NCBI RefSeq assembly: GCF_000247695.1
Contig: NW_004624795.1
Span: forward strand, 6,405,125 to 6,469,124
From: Heterocephalus glaber
Taxonomy: Eukaryota; Chordata; Mammalia; Rodentia; Bathyergidae
Length of the DNA: 64,000 nt
Direction: 5' to 3'
The notes beneath the pieces are model-generated. The model was not told where the DNA came from, ran no database searches, and saw nothing but the letters and a program-made list of their open reading frames with translations. This document shows, piece after piece, positions 9,401 to 20,400 of the stretch (positions within the stretch are counted from its first letter, which is position 1; each line of letters begins with the position of its first letter). A program made the position numbers and the translations under genes.

Positions 9401-12370
9401 AGGTGCTCCTGAGACTCGGAGTGGATGGTGGACAGCTGGGTGCAGTGCAGTGCTCAGAGCCAACAAGGGACACCCCAGCAGCCCCACTCACCCCACGGGC
9501 AGAGACTAAACCTCCTGAGGGCCCAGAGAAAGTGATCTTTTGGGTCCCATCTCTTTTTTTTCTGGGGTGCCCAGGTGTACCATAAACAGGAGGGTCTCCC
9601 TCTGAGAGCATGGCAAAACTTAGAAAAGGATTCAAGGGTACGGATTTCTGAGGGAGGTGCCAGGCCCCACAAAAGGTCCCCTAGACAGACTCCATGGCTC
9701 CTGGCCCCTCACCCTCTGTCCCATATTGCTGTACCCATCCCTAGAGGATGTAGGGACCTTTGGGGTCCTGTGGCAGGATGGTTGCCCATGGTGCCCATGC
9801 CCCTCACCAGGCCGTGATGACTCTCCCCGAGGAGCACGAGAGAGAGGACGTGCTCATCAGGCTCAACAGGGCAGCCCTGGAGCTGTGCCCAGAGCAGAGG
9901 CCGCTGCAGCCTGACCTCCTGTACCAGCTGTGGTAGGTCCAGTCCACTCTCCCATCCCCGCAGCCGCCCTGGCTCCTTCCCTTCGTCAAATCTGGGCAGG
10001 GATCCTGGGGAGGAAGTTCCAGGACTCAAGGGGCTGAGCTTCCCTTGAGCTCAGGTTGCTAAAGATGCTGCTGACACCTGTGCCCCAGAACCTGCTGCAG
10101 TAGCCCTTTTACCCAGCAGAGTAAATTCCTGGCCTTTCCTTTTTCCGTTCCTCTCCTCTTGTTCCTTCTCATTGAGTGGAATAATGAAAAAAAGGAACAA
10201 GTAGAGGTCTCCGAGAAGAGGGGCAGATTCCATGAAGAGCTTCCCTTCCGTGTTGTCACCCTTCCCATTGTGTGGGGGGACTCGCTTGTGCAGGGTTAGG
10301 GGGCTTTTGCATGGCCCAGCCCTTCCTGCAGGGCAGGCCCCACATCTGGCTGCTGCTCCATGCAGACCTGTATGAGATCCTGAGCCAGGCCCGGGGCATC
10401 TTTTCTTCTGAGCACCAGAGAGGATGCTGGCTGCGTGGTGTTTCCATGCTAGCTCCTGGCACTAGGGACCTGGGCCTCTGCAGGTTCAAGGGCAAATGAG
10501 GAACCAGGGATTTTCTGCAAGGTTTGCTCCTATAGTTTGCAGCTGTGGCGAGATGTGATCGACAGCCTGGTGTGCCACTCCGTGTGGCTGAGGATGCTGC
10601 TGGGCCTCCCGGAGAAGGAGACCATCTATGTGTTCATCCCAGAAGAGCAAGGTCAGAGGCCTTTGTGTCATCTCTCCCAACCCCCTGCCCTGGCGGCTGT
10701 GGGCTCTTGACCATTTGTTATCCCACAGTGGATGCCCTGCTAGGTGGAGCCCATGGAGCCCCAGCACCCTTCTATCTGCTGCCAAGACTTGGGACCCCAA
10801 AGCTACCCTAGCAAACCCTTTAGCAATCCCCTCTTGTTTTGCAAGTGGAGTCCCAGAGAATGTAAATGACTTTTCCGTGGCCATACACAGGGAATAATAG
10901 TAGGACTGGACGTAGAACCCAGCCTTTCTCTCTGTTAGGTTTTTTTTGAGGCAGGGTCTCCCTAAGTATTTCAGGCTGAACTTGAGCTCACTCAGTAGCC
11001 CAGGCGAGCGTGGAACCCCACCTCTTGTCTCTCCCCTGAATGAGGCAGCCTGTGGGGGCTGCAGAGAACTGGGCCCTGGGCTGTCACTCTTCACAGTCCC
11101 ATCTCGAGCCTAGGATGTCAGTGAGGCTGCAGGGCACCCCGCCCATCACCTTCTGCTCACCTCCCTTAGATCAGAAATCTCTTCCCACCATGGAAATGAA
11201 AGTGACAGCTGGGAGAGTTGGGAAGGAGGAGCGGAAAGGAGCACCCCAGGAAAAGAAGCAAGGGGGAGTCAGAGACAAAGAGGACAAAAAAGGAAGCAAG
11301 ACACCCGTGAAAGAGGCATGTGGGGCTCGGTCTGCACCCCGGGTGGGCGGGGAGGGGACTGGAGGGGCTTTGGAAGGTGGTGGTGGCTCCAAGGGGGCCA
11401 CCGTGCAGAACGTCTGAGCCCACCTCGGGAGCTGTGGGGACCCCGTCTCCCCAAGCAGGAACGTGTGAACAGCAAGAAGCAGAAGGCGAAGGAGGACAAG
11501 AAAGTCATAAAGTCTACAAGTCATGACAGGCTTTCCTCGGAAGACCCCACGCCTGAAAGCGCCATGGCATCTCAGGAGCCCACAGACCCTCTGGTCATGG
11601 AGAAATACATGCAGCAGCTGCACACTGAGGTGCGGGCAGTCTCGGGCCACGCCTCCCTGCCACACTCAGGCCCGGTCCCTCCGCTGTGACCGGTTATAAG
11701 TGCCAGAGTACAAGTGACAGAGGCAGAGCCGCTGCCCCTCAAAGGGTATTCTCGTGAGCCAAGCAGACCTATAAATTAGCATCCCAGGAAAAGTATATCG
11801 GGACAGAGCCCAGGGACAGGGGGGGTCACTTAGGTGTCAGAGGGTTGCCTCTGCTGCTGCCACCATCTGGAAAACAGACTAAGGGACACTGAAGAGAACG
11901 CTTTTCTCTCTCAGCAGCTTCCACCTCGTTAGATGCAACCTGGCATACGTGATCCTTAGATCACTGTGAGAATTGTTATAATCCATTTTTGTTGCTATAA
12001 CAAAATACCACAACTGGGTAATTTATAAGGAAAGAAGTTTTGTTTCCTTGTTTTGTATTGAGAATAGGATCTTACTATATAGTTCAGTCTGGCCTTGAAC
12101 TCACTATGTAGCCCAGGCTGGCCTCAAACTCACAGCAATCCTCCTGCCTCAGCCTCCCAAGTTGTGGGATTACAGGTGTCCACCTTTGGTGTTTTTGTGA
12201 GGCAGTGCAGGTTGACATGCAGGTGCCTTCTGCTGAGCAAACCTTTGCCTGCGACATCTGTCTCATTCCTCCAGGTCTACAGGTTGCTGGACACCCTGGT
12301 GATGAACCTGATGGTGTTGGCTGATGAGCTCAGCCCCATGAAGGATGTTGAGGAACAGCTGCATGTCTAG
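473..12370 (+). CDS. MYCBPAP: MYCBP-associated protein (5' end outside window)
   Basis: Eighteen coding exons read in one continuous frame: 473-600, 1347-1500, 1593-1696, 2099-2282, 2690-2805, 3342-3492, 4532-4647, 4734-4900 (3' end uncertain), 5034-5145, 5673-5862, 7187-7374, 8338-8484, 9001-9402, 9811-9932, 10536-10651, 11170-11315, 11459-11629 and 12275-12370 (TAG). Together they give 935 codons, near the family's usual ~930-980 with the N-terminus missing. The first exon seen enters mid-codon and contains LQGDDILALAIKKEDL, a strongly conserved family segment. Known of the family: it binds MYCBP (AMY-1) and is tied to the axonemal central apparatus and sperm-tail formation, with high expression in testis and ciliated cells. 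There is no signal peptide or membrane segment; the C-terminal third is Lys/Glu-rich and probably disordered. Oddities are a GC donor at 11316 and a weak donor near 4901. The identity is secure; the role is from family knowledge. Confidence 0.93.
867..1052 (-). repeat. B1+ID dimeric SINE
   Basis: Read in reverse: an ID part (GAATTGAACCCAGGGCCTT), a T run, then B1 (TGAGACAGGGTCTCGTTATG ... GGGATTACAGGCAGGAGCC). Confidence 0.88.
2380..2620 (+). repeat. B1+ID dimeric SINE, internally disrupted
   Basis: GAGGCCGAGGCAGGAGGAC begins the B1 part. After about 60 bases of diverged sequence, CCCTGTCTCAAAATAAAAAA leads into ID (GGAGCTCAGTGGGAATG ... GGTTCGATTCTCAGTACTGC). Confidence 0.75.
4130..4297 (+). 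repeat. B1+ID dimeric SINE
   Basis: A truncated B1 part (GGGGGAGGCTGACACAG) is followed by GACCCTGTCTCAAAATAAAA and a clear ID part (GGCTGGGGATATAACTCAGT ... GGTTCAATCCCCTGTA) with an A-rich tail. Confidence 0.88.
4734..4900 (+). CDS. MYCBPAP: MYCBPAP exon with uncertain 3' boundary
   Basis: The acceptor at 4732-4733 gives DVDGLEVVG, which matches the family directly after the preceding exon's LDFSQ. The open frame runs on to a TAG at 4951. The next exon (from 5034) needs a phase-2 donor, and the only fitting GT after the conserved SEDTA residues is at 4901, a weak site. That choice adds about 15 residues compared with the human protein as I remember it. Alternatives at 4854 or 4918 are in the wrong phase for the 5034 acceptor. 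Confidence 0.5.
5673..7374 (+). CDS. MYCBPAP: MYCBPAP exons 10-11 in this window: beta-rich ASH-like segment
   Basis: Exons 5673-5862 and 7187-7374 join in phase 1. They encode a segment with alternating hydrophobic strands, including NNGTVAIWYDW and, across the junction, VILPGETKTFTFFFKS followed by ESWEFRTHP. The pattern of an N-rich turn with a W, a 'PGE..TFTF.F' strand and a 'W.F.T.P' strand resembles the immunoglobulin-like ASH/MSP/PapD modules common in ciliary central-apparatus proteins such as hydin. The match to the MYCBPAP family is clear; the ASH-like fold is my inference from the strand pattern. Confidence 0.7.
5897..6038 (-). repeat. (GTT)n and reverse B1
   Basis: A TTG/GTT tract at 5897-5930 is the complement of the SINE's A-rich tail. 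It is followed by a reverse B1 (CAGGGTCTCACTGTGTAGTT ... GTGTGCCACTGTGCCCAGC). Confidence 0.88.
6322..6416 (-). mobile_element. Young ID SINE, reverse
   Basis: A T run, GGTACCAGGGATTGAACTCA and CCACTGAGCTAAATCCCCAG. Perfect 13-base target-site duplications ATTAGGCAGAATT lie at 6307-6319 and 6418-6430. Confidence 0.92.
6464..6558 (+). mobile_element. Young ID SINE, forward
   Basis: GGGCTGGGGATTTAGCTCAG ... AGTTCAATCCCCGGTACC plus an A-rich tail, flanked by perfect 13-base duplications AGAAATAGAATAT at 6449-6461 and 6559-6571. Confidence 0.92.
6713..6816 (-). repeat. B1 SINE
   Basis: AGGGTCTTGGTATGTAGCCC through GCCACCATGCCTGGC, reverse orientation. Confidence 0.88.
8690..8801 (-). repeat. 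B1 SINE with T run
   Basis: A T run and TGTTTTGGG precede TAGCCCAGGCTGGCCTCAAA; it ends GCACCACCACGCCCAGC. Confidence 0.88.
10939..11020 (-). repeat. Partial B1 SINE
   Basis: TTTTTTGAGGCAGGGTCTCC through CAGTAGCCCAGGCGAGCGTG; the head of the element is missing. Confidence 0.75.
12055..12184 (-). repeat. B1 SINE with internal duplication
   Basis: Two copies of the 'GTAG/ATAGttcag/cccagNCTGGCCT' unit are followed by CTCCTGCCTCAGCCTCCCAA. It abuts the acceptor region of the last MYCBPAP exon, 90 bases upstream. Confidence 0.88.
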
Positions 12371-12410
12371 CTGCCTCGGACCAAGCGACCCCCTGGGTAA
12401 CAAAGATGAC

Positions 12411-12416
12411 AATAAA
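12411..12416 (+). terminator. MYCBPAP polyadenylation signal
   Basis: A canonical AATAAA lies 41 bases after the MYCBPAP stop codon and is followed by a T/GT-rich stretch (about 12427-12455) suitable as a downstream element. The 3' UTR would be only about 65 bases long. Confidence 0.85.
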
Positions 12417-12906
12417 GAGCCATTAGATTTCTAGTACGTGTGTTGAGCCTGTGTCTTAGGTGCTGGATGTCCACAGGCTCAGTCACTGCCCAGGTCCTCC
12501 CAGTGCCTGGAGCCATCCCCACCTGGGGAGGTGATGGGAGAAGGACCAGGAGAAGAGCGAGTTGGTGGCAGGACAAGGAACCCAATCGGTGACAGGGCAG
12601 ATAGCCGTGCCCTCAAAGTCCCTGCTCTGGTCTGCCTTGGCCCCCACCTCTAGGGTGATGCTTTCCGGAGCTGGGTTCTCCCCAGTGTCACCACCAAGTA
12701 TGACAGCATGAGCCCGGGAGGGAACTGGAACCCATGGGACCTGGATCCCCACACGCCTCCACCTCCGCTGGCTCCAGGGCCACCCTAGTCCCCAGATGCC
12801 AGGCCCCTTGTCCTGTCTTCGGTGGAGGCTATTTTCAGCTCTAGTCTGTGGTATCTCCTTCCTCATGTCAAATCATCAGCCCCTGAGCCATTTGTCTGCC
12901 TTAAGA

Positions 12907-13085
12907 GCCAAGCATGGTGGCGCATGTCTGTAATCCGAGCACTCTGGGAGGCTGAGGCAGGAAGATGGCGAGTTTGAGCCCAGCCTTGGGCAACTTAACA
13001 ATAAAGCAAGACCTTTCTCAAAATAAAAAATAAAAATGCCAGTGCAAAGGCCCTGGGTTTAACCCCTCAGTTCTGAAAAAAAAAC
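12907..13085 (+). repeat. B1+ID dimeric SINE (intergenic)
   Basis: A B1-like left part (GGTGGCGCATGTCTGTAATC, then GAGGCTGAGGCAGGA) is joined through an A-rich 'CAAAATAAAAAATAAAAA' linker to a degraded tRNA-derived ID part and an A tail. It sits in the MYCBPAP-EPN3 spacer, the rest of which (12440-12900 and 13090-13550) shows no gene. Confidence 0.85.
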
Positions 13086-13549
13086 CCAAACCCCAGCTCC
13101 GGTGTTTACCTCCCCTCCTTCGCACAGCCACAGAGGAACGTGAAGTGGGCTGGGGTGGCAACTCAGTGCCACCTGGGAAGAATGGCACCTCAGGCAGCTG
13201 CACTCCCTCATGGAGTAGGCTCAGGCTCCCAAGTTGGGGACCCACTCAGAATGGCAGGTCGCTTGTGGTCTCCAGGCACTGATGGAAGGAAAGATGGGGC
13301 GGGGTGGAGGCTAGGGAGGAGCCAGGAGCCCCTGGTGTTCACATTTGGTATTTTTGTGGGACCAGGAGGCTCAGAGAGGGCGGTGCACTCCCTCCTGGAG
13401 CTGGAGAGGTGGAGTCGATGTCCTGGGGAAAAGTCCTGTCCTGTCCTTTAATGTCCTCATGACCCTAGGAGGAGGGGAGGGTGCTGACCCCCACACCCCC
13501 CTGCTTCCCATCAAGGAGAAGGCAGAGGAAGGGCTTGGAAGTGGGGCGC

Positions 13550-13933
13550 AGGCTCCAGCTCCTGCACCCGCAGGGGTCCCAATCCAGCGAGCCCAGGATG
13601 CCCGCCCCGCCCCGCCCCGCCCGCCTGCCTTCCTCCTGTGTCCTGTTACTGCCGAGGCAGACTGGCCAGGCCCGCTGAGCAACTTTCCTCCGGAGTATCG
13701 CCCGCTCGCCGGCTGGAGTCTACGAGGCGACAAGAGGCAGAGCTGCAGCTCTCGGGGACCCTGCGCCGTCCTGCTGAGGGGTCTGTGCCCTCTGGGACAG
13801 AGTGGGTCTCGGGGACGAGGGTCCACAGTGGATGGCTCTGGAATTGCTGCCGAGGCTGTGCCGTCCCCCTGCCTCGTGGATAGGGTCACTGCAGAGGCCG
13901 CTGGGGCCGGGGCCCGGGGCGCGCGCGCTGGAG
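13550..13933 (+). promoter_or_regulatory. Probable EPN3 promoter and non-coding first exon
   Basis: GC content rises sharply here. A run of overlapping CCGCCCC units at about 13600-13625 forms an array of GC boxes (Sp/KLF type), with no TATA box seen. A strong donor (GAG|GTAAGT) at 13933/13934 could end a non-coding first exon spliced to the ENTH exon, whose likely acceptor is at 16810-16811. The start site is not visible; transcript data would settle it. Confidence 0.5.
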
Positions 13934-15195
13934 GTAAGTGGCGGTGCTGCCATGAGGCTTGCGGCTGAGTTTCTTTCCCAGGAGCACCAGGGCCAGGGAG
14001 GACCTGCAGGCTTTTTGCCTGTGCCGCAAGGATCTGTGGTGGCACCCAAGACCCCTGGCGGCTTTCCCCACAGACCGCCGCAGGTCTGGCCTCGGGCCCA
14101 CCCCCACCCCCCCGCCTCTGTCCCGAGGCTGGCAGGACCGAAGCCCTGTCAGGACGGGCACTGCCATTCCCTCTCCCTGCTCACCTGGGGCCTGTTGGGG
14201 ACTGGATAGGAAGGGGCGCCACACAGAGGTTTTGGCAAACTTGTGCACATGTCCAGACAGATCTGGGCTCTTTCCGTCCCTCTCAAAGTCCCCACCAGGG
14301 TGGGTGCCATCGGCTTCCTCAGTGCTGACTTTCGGGAATCTTCCCCCACCCTTGTCCTCCAGGACCTGAGAAGCGTTGCCTCCCCAGGACCCCCAAAGTT
14401 CTCCTTGGGACCCCCTGCCCCTCCCGCCCCAGCTGTCACTACTCTGCCTGCCGCACCCTCCTGCCTCTGCCTTCTCCCCAGCTCCGAATGGGCCTCCTGG
14501 GCCCTGGCTGCTCAGTGTCCTTCCCTGTGCCCAGCAGGGCCTGGCTCAAGGTTACTGCAGTAATTCCATATGGCTGCCTGGGGCTGCCACCGCTGCGGCC
14601 TTATCGGCAGCTGGGTTGGGTTTCACCGCCTTTTATGCCTGGGCATATTGTGTTCGATAAAACCCTTGCTTGTAACCCTGCTGGCAGGGCTCCCGGCCGC
14701 TCCCTCCTGCCTCCTGCCTCCTGCCTTCTGCCTCTCCTCCCCCTGGAGCTCTGAGCCTGACCCCGTCCCCTCAGACACCAGGCAGGAAGGTCAAGCCTTT
14801 CCCTTGCCCCTGACCTCTCCCTTTGCCTGCTCCCCAAAGGTGCGCTGAAAAAGCCCACCTCCTTCCCAGGAGTGAAGTCCGGGGGGCCACCAAGCTCCAG
14901 AGTCACCAGTCACTGCCCCCCCCCCCCGGGCCCACCAGGGCTGGGCCGGCTCTGGCTCTGGTGGAGTAGGGATGCCAGACTGGTTCTGCTAGTTCCAGCA
15001 GCCAGCGGGGAGGGGCGTGCACCGGGCGGGCTTCCGTGCACAACTATTTCCCATCCACTCTGCCACCGCCAGCCTGCCCACTGGGAGGTGAAGGCAGGTC
15101 TGAGTCACGGCGAGGGGGAGGGCAGGAGTTAAACTAGTTGTGGCTGTGGCATCGCCACAGAGGGCCTGCCGCTGGCTGGACGGAAAGACAGCGGA

Positions 15196-15243
15196 CGGAA
15201 GGAAGGAAGGAAGGAAGGAAGGAAGGAAGGAAGGAAGGAAGGT
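15196..15243 (+). repeat. (GGAA)n microsatellite in EPN3 first intron
   Basis: About eleven perfect GGAA units lie in tandem. The GGAA core is the ETS-family recognition unit. Confidence 0.95.
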
Positions 15244-16339
15244 AGGCAGCTCCAAGCCAGGTGTGCCCTATCTCTCCAGAGCCCGGGTTCCCAGGCAGGG
15301 GTCCCTGGGCTGGGATGGGACCTGCCGAGGCCTGCAGGGGGGGCCCCTCTGAACTGAGTCCAGGCTGGCGGCACCGGGGTGGAAGGAGAGGATCCAGAGG
15401 CCAGGAGCAGCACTGCTTCTGCCTCCTGCCTCTGGCAGTCTGGGGACCAGAAGGAGGCTCAGCCAGGCTGTGATGCCCATGGGTGTCATGGGGAAGGGCA
15501 GGCTCTGAGGGCCCCGCCAGTGTGTGATCCCCACACACACTACAGCCACAGGGATGGCGGCGGTGGCCAGGTCACCGAGAGGCTCAAGGACGGACTTGCC
15601 TCAGCCTTGGTCTGACAGGCTTTGGGGACAGAGGCACCTGGCCCCGGTCCTCCCTCTGCTGAGCTCTCCTGGGCTGTGGAGAGCCTGGGCCCTTCTGCTT
15701 TGCCTGTGAAGTTGGGACTGAGATGGGAAAATAATCAGACTAACGAATTACCAAACTAAGTGACAGGGATCATAAGTATTGGATTAGTCTTATGGAGGCC
15801 TAGATGTTGGTCCCAGCCCTTCCACCCACACGCTGTGTGATGTCAGCAGGCCACATCCCTCTCTGTGCTCCAGTGGATGTGGGGGTGCCCATGACAAGCA
15901 GCCTTCCCAGGGGTCCTGCCCTCTGCCTTCTGATCTGGCTCACATCCCTCCCCACTTGGCTGGTTGCTTCCTCCTCCTCTCCATTCCCCTGAGCCTCCTG
16001 GCTCCTCTCGGCCTGCACCTCCTCTGGGAAGTCTCCCCTGAACTTCCTCGCCAGAGTCTTATGTGCTCCTGGGCACTCCTGGATGTGGGTGGGCCAACCC
16101 TGTGTCCTGGGCCTGGCATCGTGCCCGACTCAGAAAAGACCTTCAGGAAATAAATGTCGAGTCCATCAAACTACAAACATTCGCCATCAGAGGAGAGAGG
16201 AGAAGCCAGAGAGGTCATAAGCTAGATCTTGGCAGAAATGCGGAGGGAGGCAAACTTGCCTGGGTAGGCATGTGGGCATTCGCGGCAGTCGAACTGGGGT
16301 CCTTGCTGAGGTCACGCATCTGCGGTGAGGACGCCTGGG

Positions 16340-16500
16340 ATCAACCTGGCCCCCGTGCCAACTCTGTGATCTTGGACAAGCCCTTGCTTGGCTCATTTCC
16401 TGAGCTCCCAACCCCATCTCTGAATGGTGACAGTAATAAGAGCATCTTTGAGGGGTGGCTGTGTACATGGGCTTGCCTGGTGAGAAGCGCTTGTTGAATA
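16340..16500 (+). repeat. MIR-like ancient SINE
   Basis: CTGTGATCTTGGACAAGCCC, GGCTCATTTCCTGAGCTCCC and ATGGTGACAGTAATAAGAGC are diverged MIR landmarks. Confidence 0.6.
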
Positions 16501-16523
16501 ATAAAAAATATAACCCAAAAATG

Positions 16524-16660
16524 CTAGGTGTTGTGGTGCATGCCTGTAATCCCAGCACTTGGGAGGCTGAGGCAGGAGGACTGCTGTGAGTCCAAGGTCA
16601 GTATGGGCTACATGGTGAGTTCAAGGCCAGCCTGAACTACACAGCAAGACTGTGTCTCAC
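16524..16660 (+). repeat. B1 SINE
   Basis: GCTAGGTGTTGTGGTGCATG, GCCTGTAATCCCAGCACTTG and GGTGAGTTCAAGGCCAGCCT. It ends about 150 bases before the likely EPN3 ENTH-exon acceptor. Confidence 0.92.
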
Positions 16661-16950
16661 AAATGAAAAGAAAAGACAAATAAAAGTGAGAGTCTGCGGA
16701 AAGCTGTTCCCGACCGCAGGGACCCCGCTGGCCAGGCCTCAGTCAGTCCGTGGCTGAGTGCCAGCGAGGTGGGCCACTGTCCCTGAATTCCAGGTGCCCT
16801 CTCTTCCTCAGCCCCATGTGGAGCCCACGGACACGGCCGCCCTGCTGAGTGCTCGGCGGCCCGCCCTTCAAGACGGTGACCTCTCCACGGTGTCCCTTGG
16901 CCCTCCACCTCCGGCGGGGGCGGGGGCCGCCCACCTCCAAGTCCCCAGTC

Positions 16951-17473
16951 ATGACGACGTCCGCGCTGCGACGCCAGGTGAAGAACATCGTGCACAACTA
17001 CTCAGAGGCGGAGATCAAGGTGCGAGAGGCCACCAGCAATGACCCCTGGGGCCCGCCCAGCTCGCTCATGGCGGAGATTGCTGATCTGACCTTCAACACG
17101 GTGGCCTTGGCGGAGGTCATGGGCATGCTGTGGCGGCGGCTCAACGACAGCGGCAAGAACTGGCGGCATGTGTACAAGGCGCTCACGCTGCTGGACTACC
17201 TGCTCAAGACGGGCTCGGAGCGCGTGGCCCACCAGTGCCGCGAGAATCTCTACACCATCCAGACGCTCAAGGACTTCCAGTACATCGACCGCGATGGCAA
17301 GGACCAGGGCGTCAACGTGCGCGAGAAGGTCAAGCAGGTCATGGCCCTGCTCAGAGACGAGGAGCGGCTGCGGCAGGAGCGCACGCACGCCCTCAAGACC
17401 AAGGAGCGCATGGCGCTGGAGGGCGTGGGCATCGGCAGCGGCTTCACGCGGGGCTCCCCGTCTTCCTACACCT
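16951..17473 (+). CDS. EPN3: EPN3 ENTH-domain exon
   Basis: One GC-rich exon encodes residues 1-174. It contains the ENTH signature REATSNDPWGPPSSLMAEIA, the WRHVYKALTLLDYLLKTGSERVA helix block and the FQYIDRDGKDQGVNVREK loop. After GIGSG, where epsins normally carry an Arg/Tyr-rich stretch before RGSPSSY, only FT remains, so about 13 residues are absent without a frameshift. The 5' UTR part of this exon probably starts at 16812, after the AG at 16810-16811. Confidence 0.93.
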
Positions 17474-20400
17474 GTGAGTGAGTCCCCAGGTGTGGCTGGG
17501 ACGGGGAGGGGGCCCCAGGGCCAGGCTTGGCTCTGCAACCCTGAGCTGTGATTAACAGTTCTGAGGACTCAGGGGCACAGTGCCTGGCACACAGCAGGTG
17601 CTCTGCAAGTTGGCCACAGGATAATGTCATGATAAATGTGTCACTGTGCCAATGAGCTGTTTATTTATTTTTCAGACAGGGTCTCGCTATGTAGTTCAGG
17701 TTGGCTTTGAACTCACTATGTAGCCCAGGCTGGCCTTGAACTTGCAGGGATTCTCCTGCCTCTGCCTCCCAGGTGCAAGGATCACAGGCCTATGCCACCA
17801 CACTTGGCTGCTAATTAGCTGATTATAGGATGGCACAGTGGCTGAAGCTCAGGCTCTGGGACTGCATGCCCTTTATTATGTCCACTCCAAGCTATGCAAC
17901 CTGAGCAACCAGTAATCTGAACCTTGGGCTCCTCCTCTGTGAAATGGGAATGATCTCACCTCCCTCCACTGATTGAGAACGTGACCTGATCCAGCAGTGC
18001 CCACAACCCTTTGCCTGGACACAGAGAATTTCCCTTAATCCCCCCACTTCAGGGCACTGCTCTTGAAAATAGGGGCAACTGCTGGGCGGTTCCTGGCTCT
18101 GATTCCCTAGCGGTGCATCTCCCCTGGTCTGAGGAACCCCCACAATGGCCTGCAGTTCATAAAGCCCTTGGCAGTTTGCCGAGGGCCCTGAGGTTGCAAC
18201 CTTGTTGGATCTGAAGCTCTTCCCCTTGACCCAGGCACACTGGGGTCCAGCTGCAGGAGTCCAAAGGCTGGATTAGGGTACCTGAGTTTGAGTCTCACAA
18301 CCTCTGCGCTGCTGCCGCCTGCCAAGGGGGCATGGGTTCTGTACTCCTGGGCAGCGGGCATCTAACAGGAAGTGCCTAGCCTGCTGCCTTTCTCACTGGC
18401 ACTCTCAGTGCATTCCCTTGCCTCAGTTTCCCTCTCTGGGCCCCAGCCCCCTGGCAGGCAGAGGGCTGTGGGGGCCGGAGGGGACGGGTTTGCTCACAGT
18501 GGCCACAATGGTTGTTACAGCTGCTGCCTCATCCCCCCGGTACGCCTCGGACCTGGAGCAGGCGAGGCCCCAGACGTCAGGAGAAGAGGAGCTGCAGCTG
18601 CAGCTGGCACTGGCCATGAGCCGTGAGGAGGCCGAGAAGGTGAGGGCCGCACCCCACAGCCTACACGCAGGCTCCCCAGCCTGGGCCTGAAGCCCCCTCC
18701 CACTCCCAAGGACAGCACAGGGGCCGTTTGTGTCCTGGGTTTGTCCCGGTGCTGTTGCTGGGCCAGAAAAGGGCCCTGTGTGCTTGGGGTTGGTAGTGGA
18801 GATTGACCTCAGGGCCTTTGCACTGAGTTACATCCCCAGCCCTTTTTTATTTGGAGACAAGGTCTGGCTATGTTGTCCAGGCTGGGCTCCAACTTGCAAT
18901 CCTGCTGCTTTGGCCTCCCAGAGTGCTGGGATTACACGCGTGCTCCACTACGCTTTGTTTGATATCCTCTTCTTCGCCTCATCCTCTGTGGATTCAGGCA
19001 GACAGGACAGCAAGCAGCAGGGGCCTCCCATGGCAGCCCTGGGGGAGCTCTCAGGGCACCCAGGAGAGAGATCAGCTTCCTGACCCTTCGGCTGCATCTC
19101 AGAAAGCAGGGAGAGGGGTGCACCCCCACTGCCCACCCCTACACAAGGGGGCATTTCTGTCTCCCCATCCCTGTCCCCGGCAGGGCTATGCTGGCCCAGG
19201 GCTGGCAGCGCCAGGCCAAGTTCACCCCGTCTTCCTCCTCACAGCCAGTCCCCCCAGCCTCCCACAGGGACGAGGACCTGCAGCTGCAGCTGGCCCTGCG
19301 CCTGAGCCGGCAGGAGCATGAGAAGGTAGTGCAGGGGCCAAGCCACCCGGGCGCAGGTGCTGGTGGTGGTGCTGCGGTGCTACCGGGCGCTAACCAGCTT
19401 CTTCTCTGATGCTCTAACCTCGGTGCCTCCATCCTGCTCTCCCCACCTGCAGCCTGGGCGTCAGGACCCCTGAGTCCAGCCCGGGCTGCTCACACCCCTC
19501 CTCTTCTGTTCCTTCTGCAGGAGGTGAAGTCCTGGCGAGGTGAGGACTCTCCAGTGGCCAATGGTCCAGGGGCCGCTGCTCGCTGTCGGAGGGACAGAGA
19601 ACCGGGGAGAGAGGAGAGAAAGGAGGAGGAGAAGCTAAAAACCAGCCAGGTAGTAAGCAGGGTGCATGAGGGCCAGCAGGCTGGGGAGGCGATGGAGTTG
19701 CCATTTGTAAAGCATGGCAACAGCGCTGGGCACATGAGAAGCACCACTTGTTTATTAATGGGAAATGGGTTGGCGACACACACATAGCAGCCCCTGGTCC
19801 CACACTCCTTGGGCTGGTGACTGAGCTGACAGCAAAGCAGGAGGCAGTGAAAGGATCCTGGTCAAGACCCTGGATGGGCTGGGACTTCATGACTGGGGAT
19901 ACATCACCGTCCTGGCCTCAGTTTCTCCTCCTGCAGTGGGCATTTGGGGGCAGTTCCAGCTGTGATGGCCTAGACTATGGCAGACCGGATGGAGACTAAG
20001 CCTGGGCTTGGAGACACGGTGCTAACATCGTGGGCTCCCAAGCAAGACCACCCTCCCAGGCTGTGTGTGCTGCCCTCAGGGGGCTCTGTCTCCATACTGC
20101 TCATGTTGATTGTGGCCAAATTCTTGGACACAGAGCTAGAGAGGAAAGCTTGCTGTACAACCTTCATCTTTGTCCTTTCTGCTGGCCTGGGTTCTAGTCC
20201 AGCTCAGCATCTCCCTGGCTGTGCAACTTCCAACAAATCATGCTCTCTCTGGGCTTCAAGGGCCCAGCTATGTAAGTCAGCACCTGACCACCCTGCCTAT
20301 GGGATTCTTCGAAAAATCAGGAACTCAGTGGATGAGAAGGCATTTTTATGAAGTGGGAGCGCGGTACAGAGGCAGGGGGGTCACGAAGGGATGTTTGTGG

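Noticed and set aside
13371..14045. Long open frames on both strands near the EPN3 promoter
   Set aside because: High GC removes stop codons by chance; there is no homology and no splice-consistent extension.
14566..14573. CCATATGG as a serum response (CArG) element
   Set aside because: It has only four A/T bases between CC and GG; the CArG box needs six.
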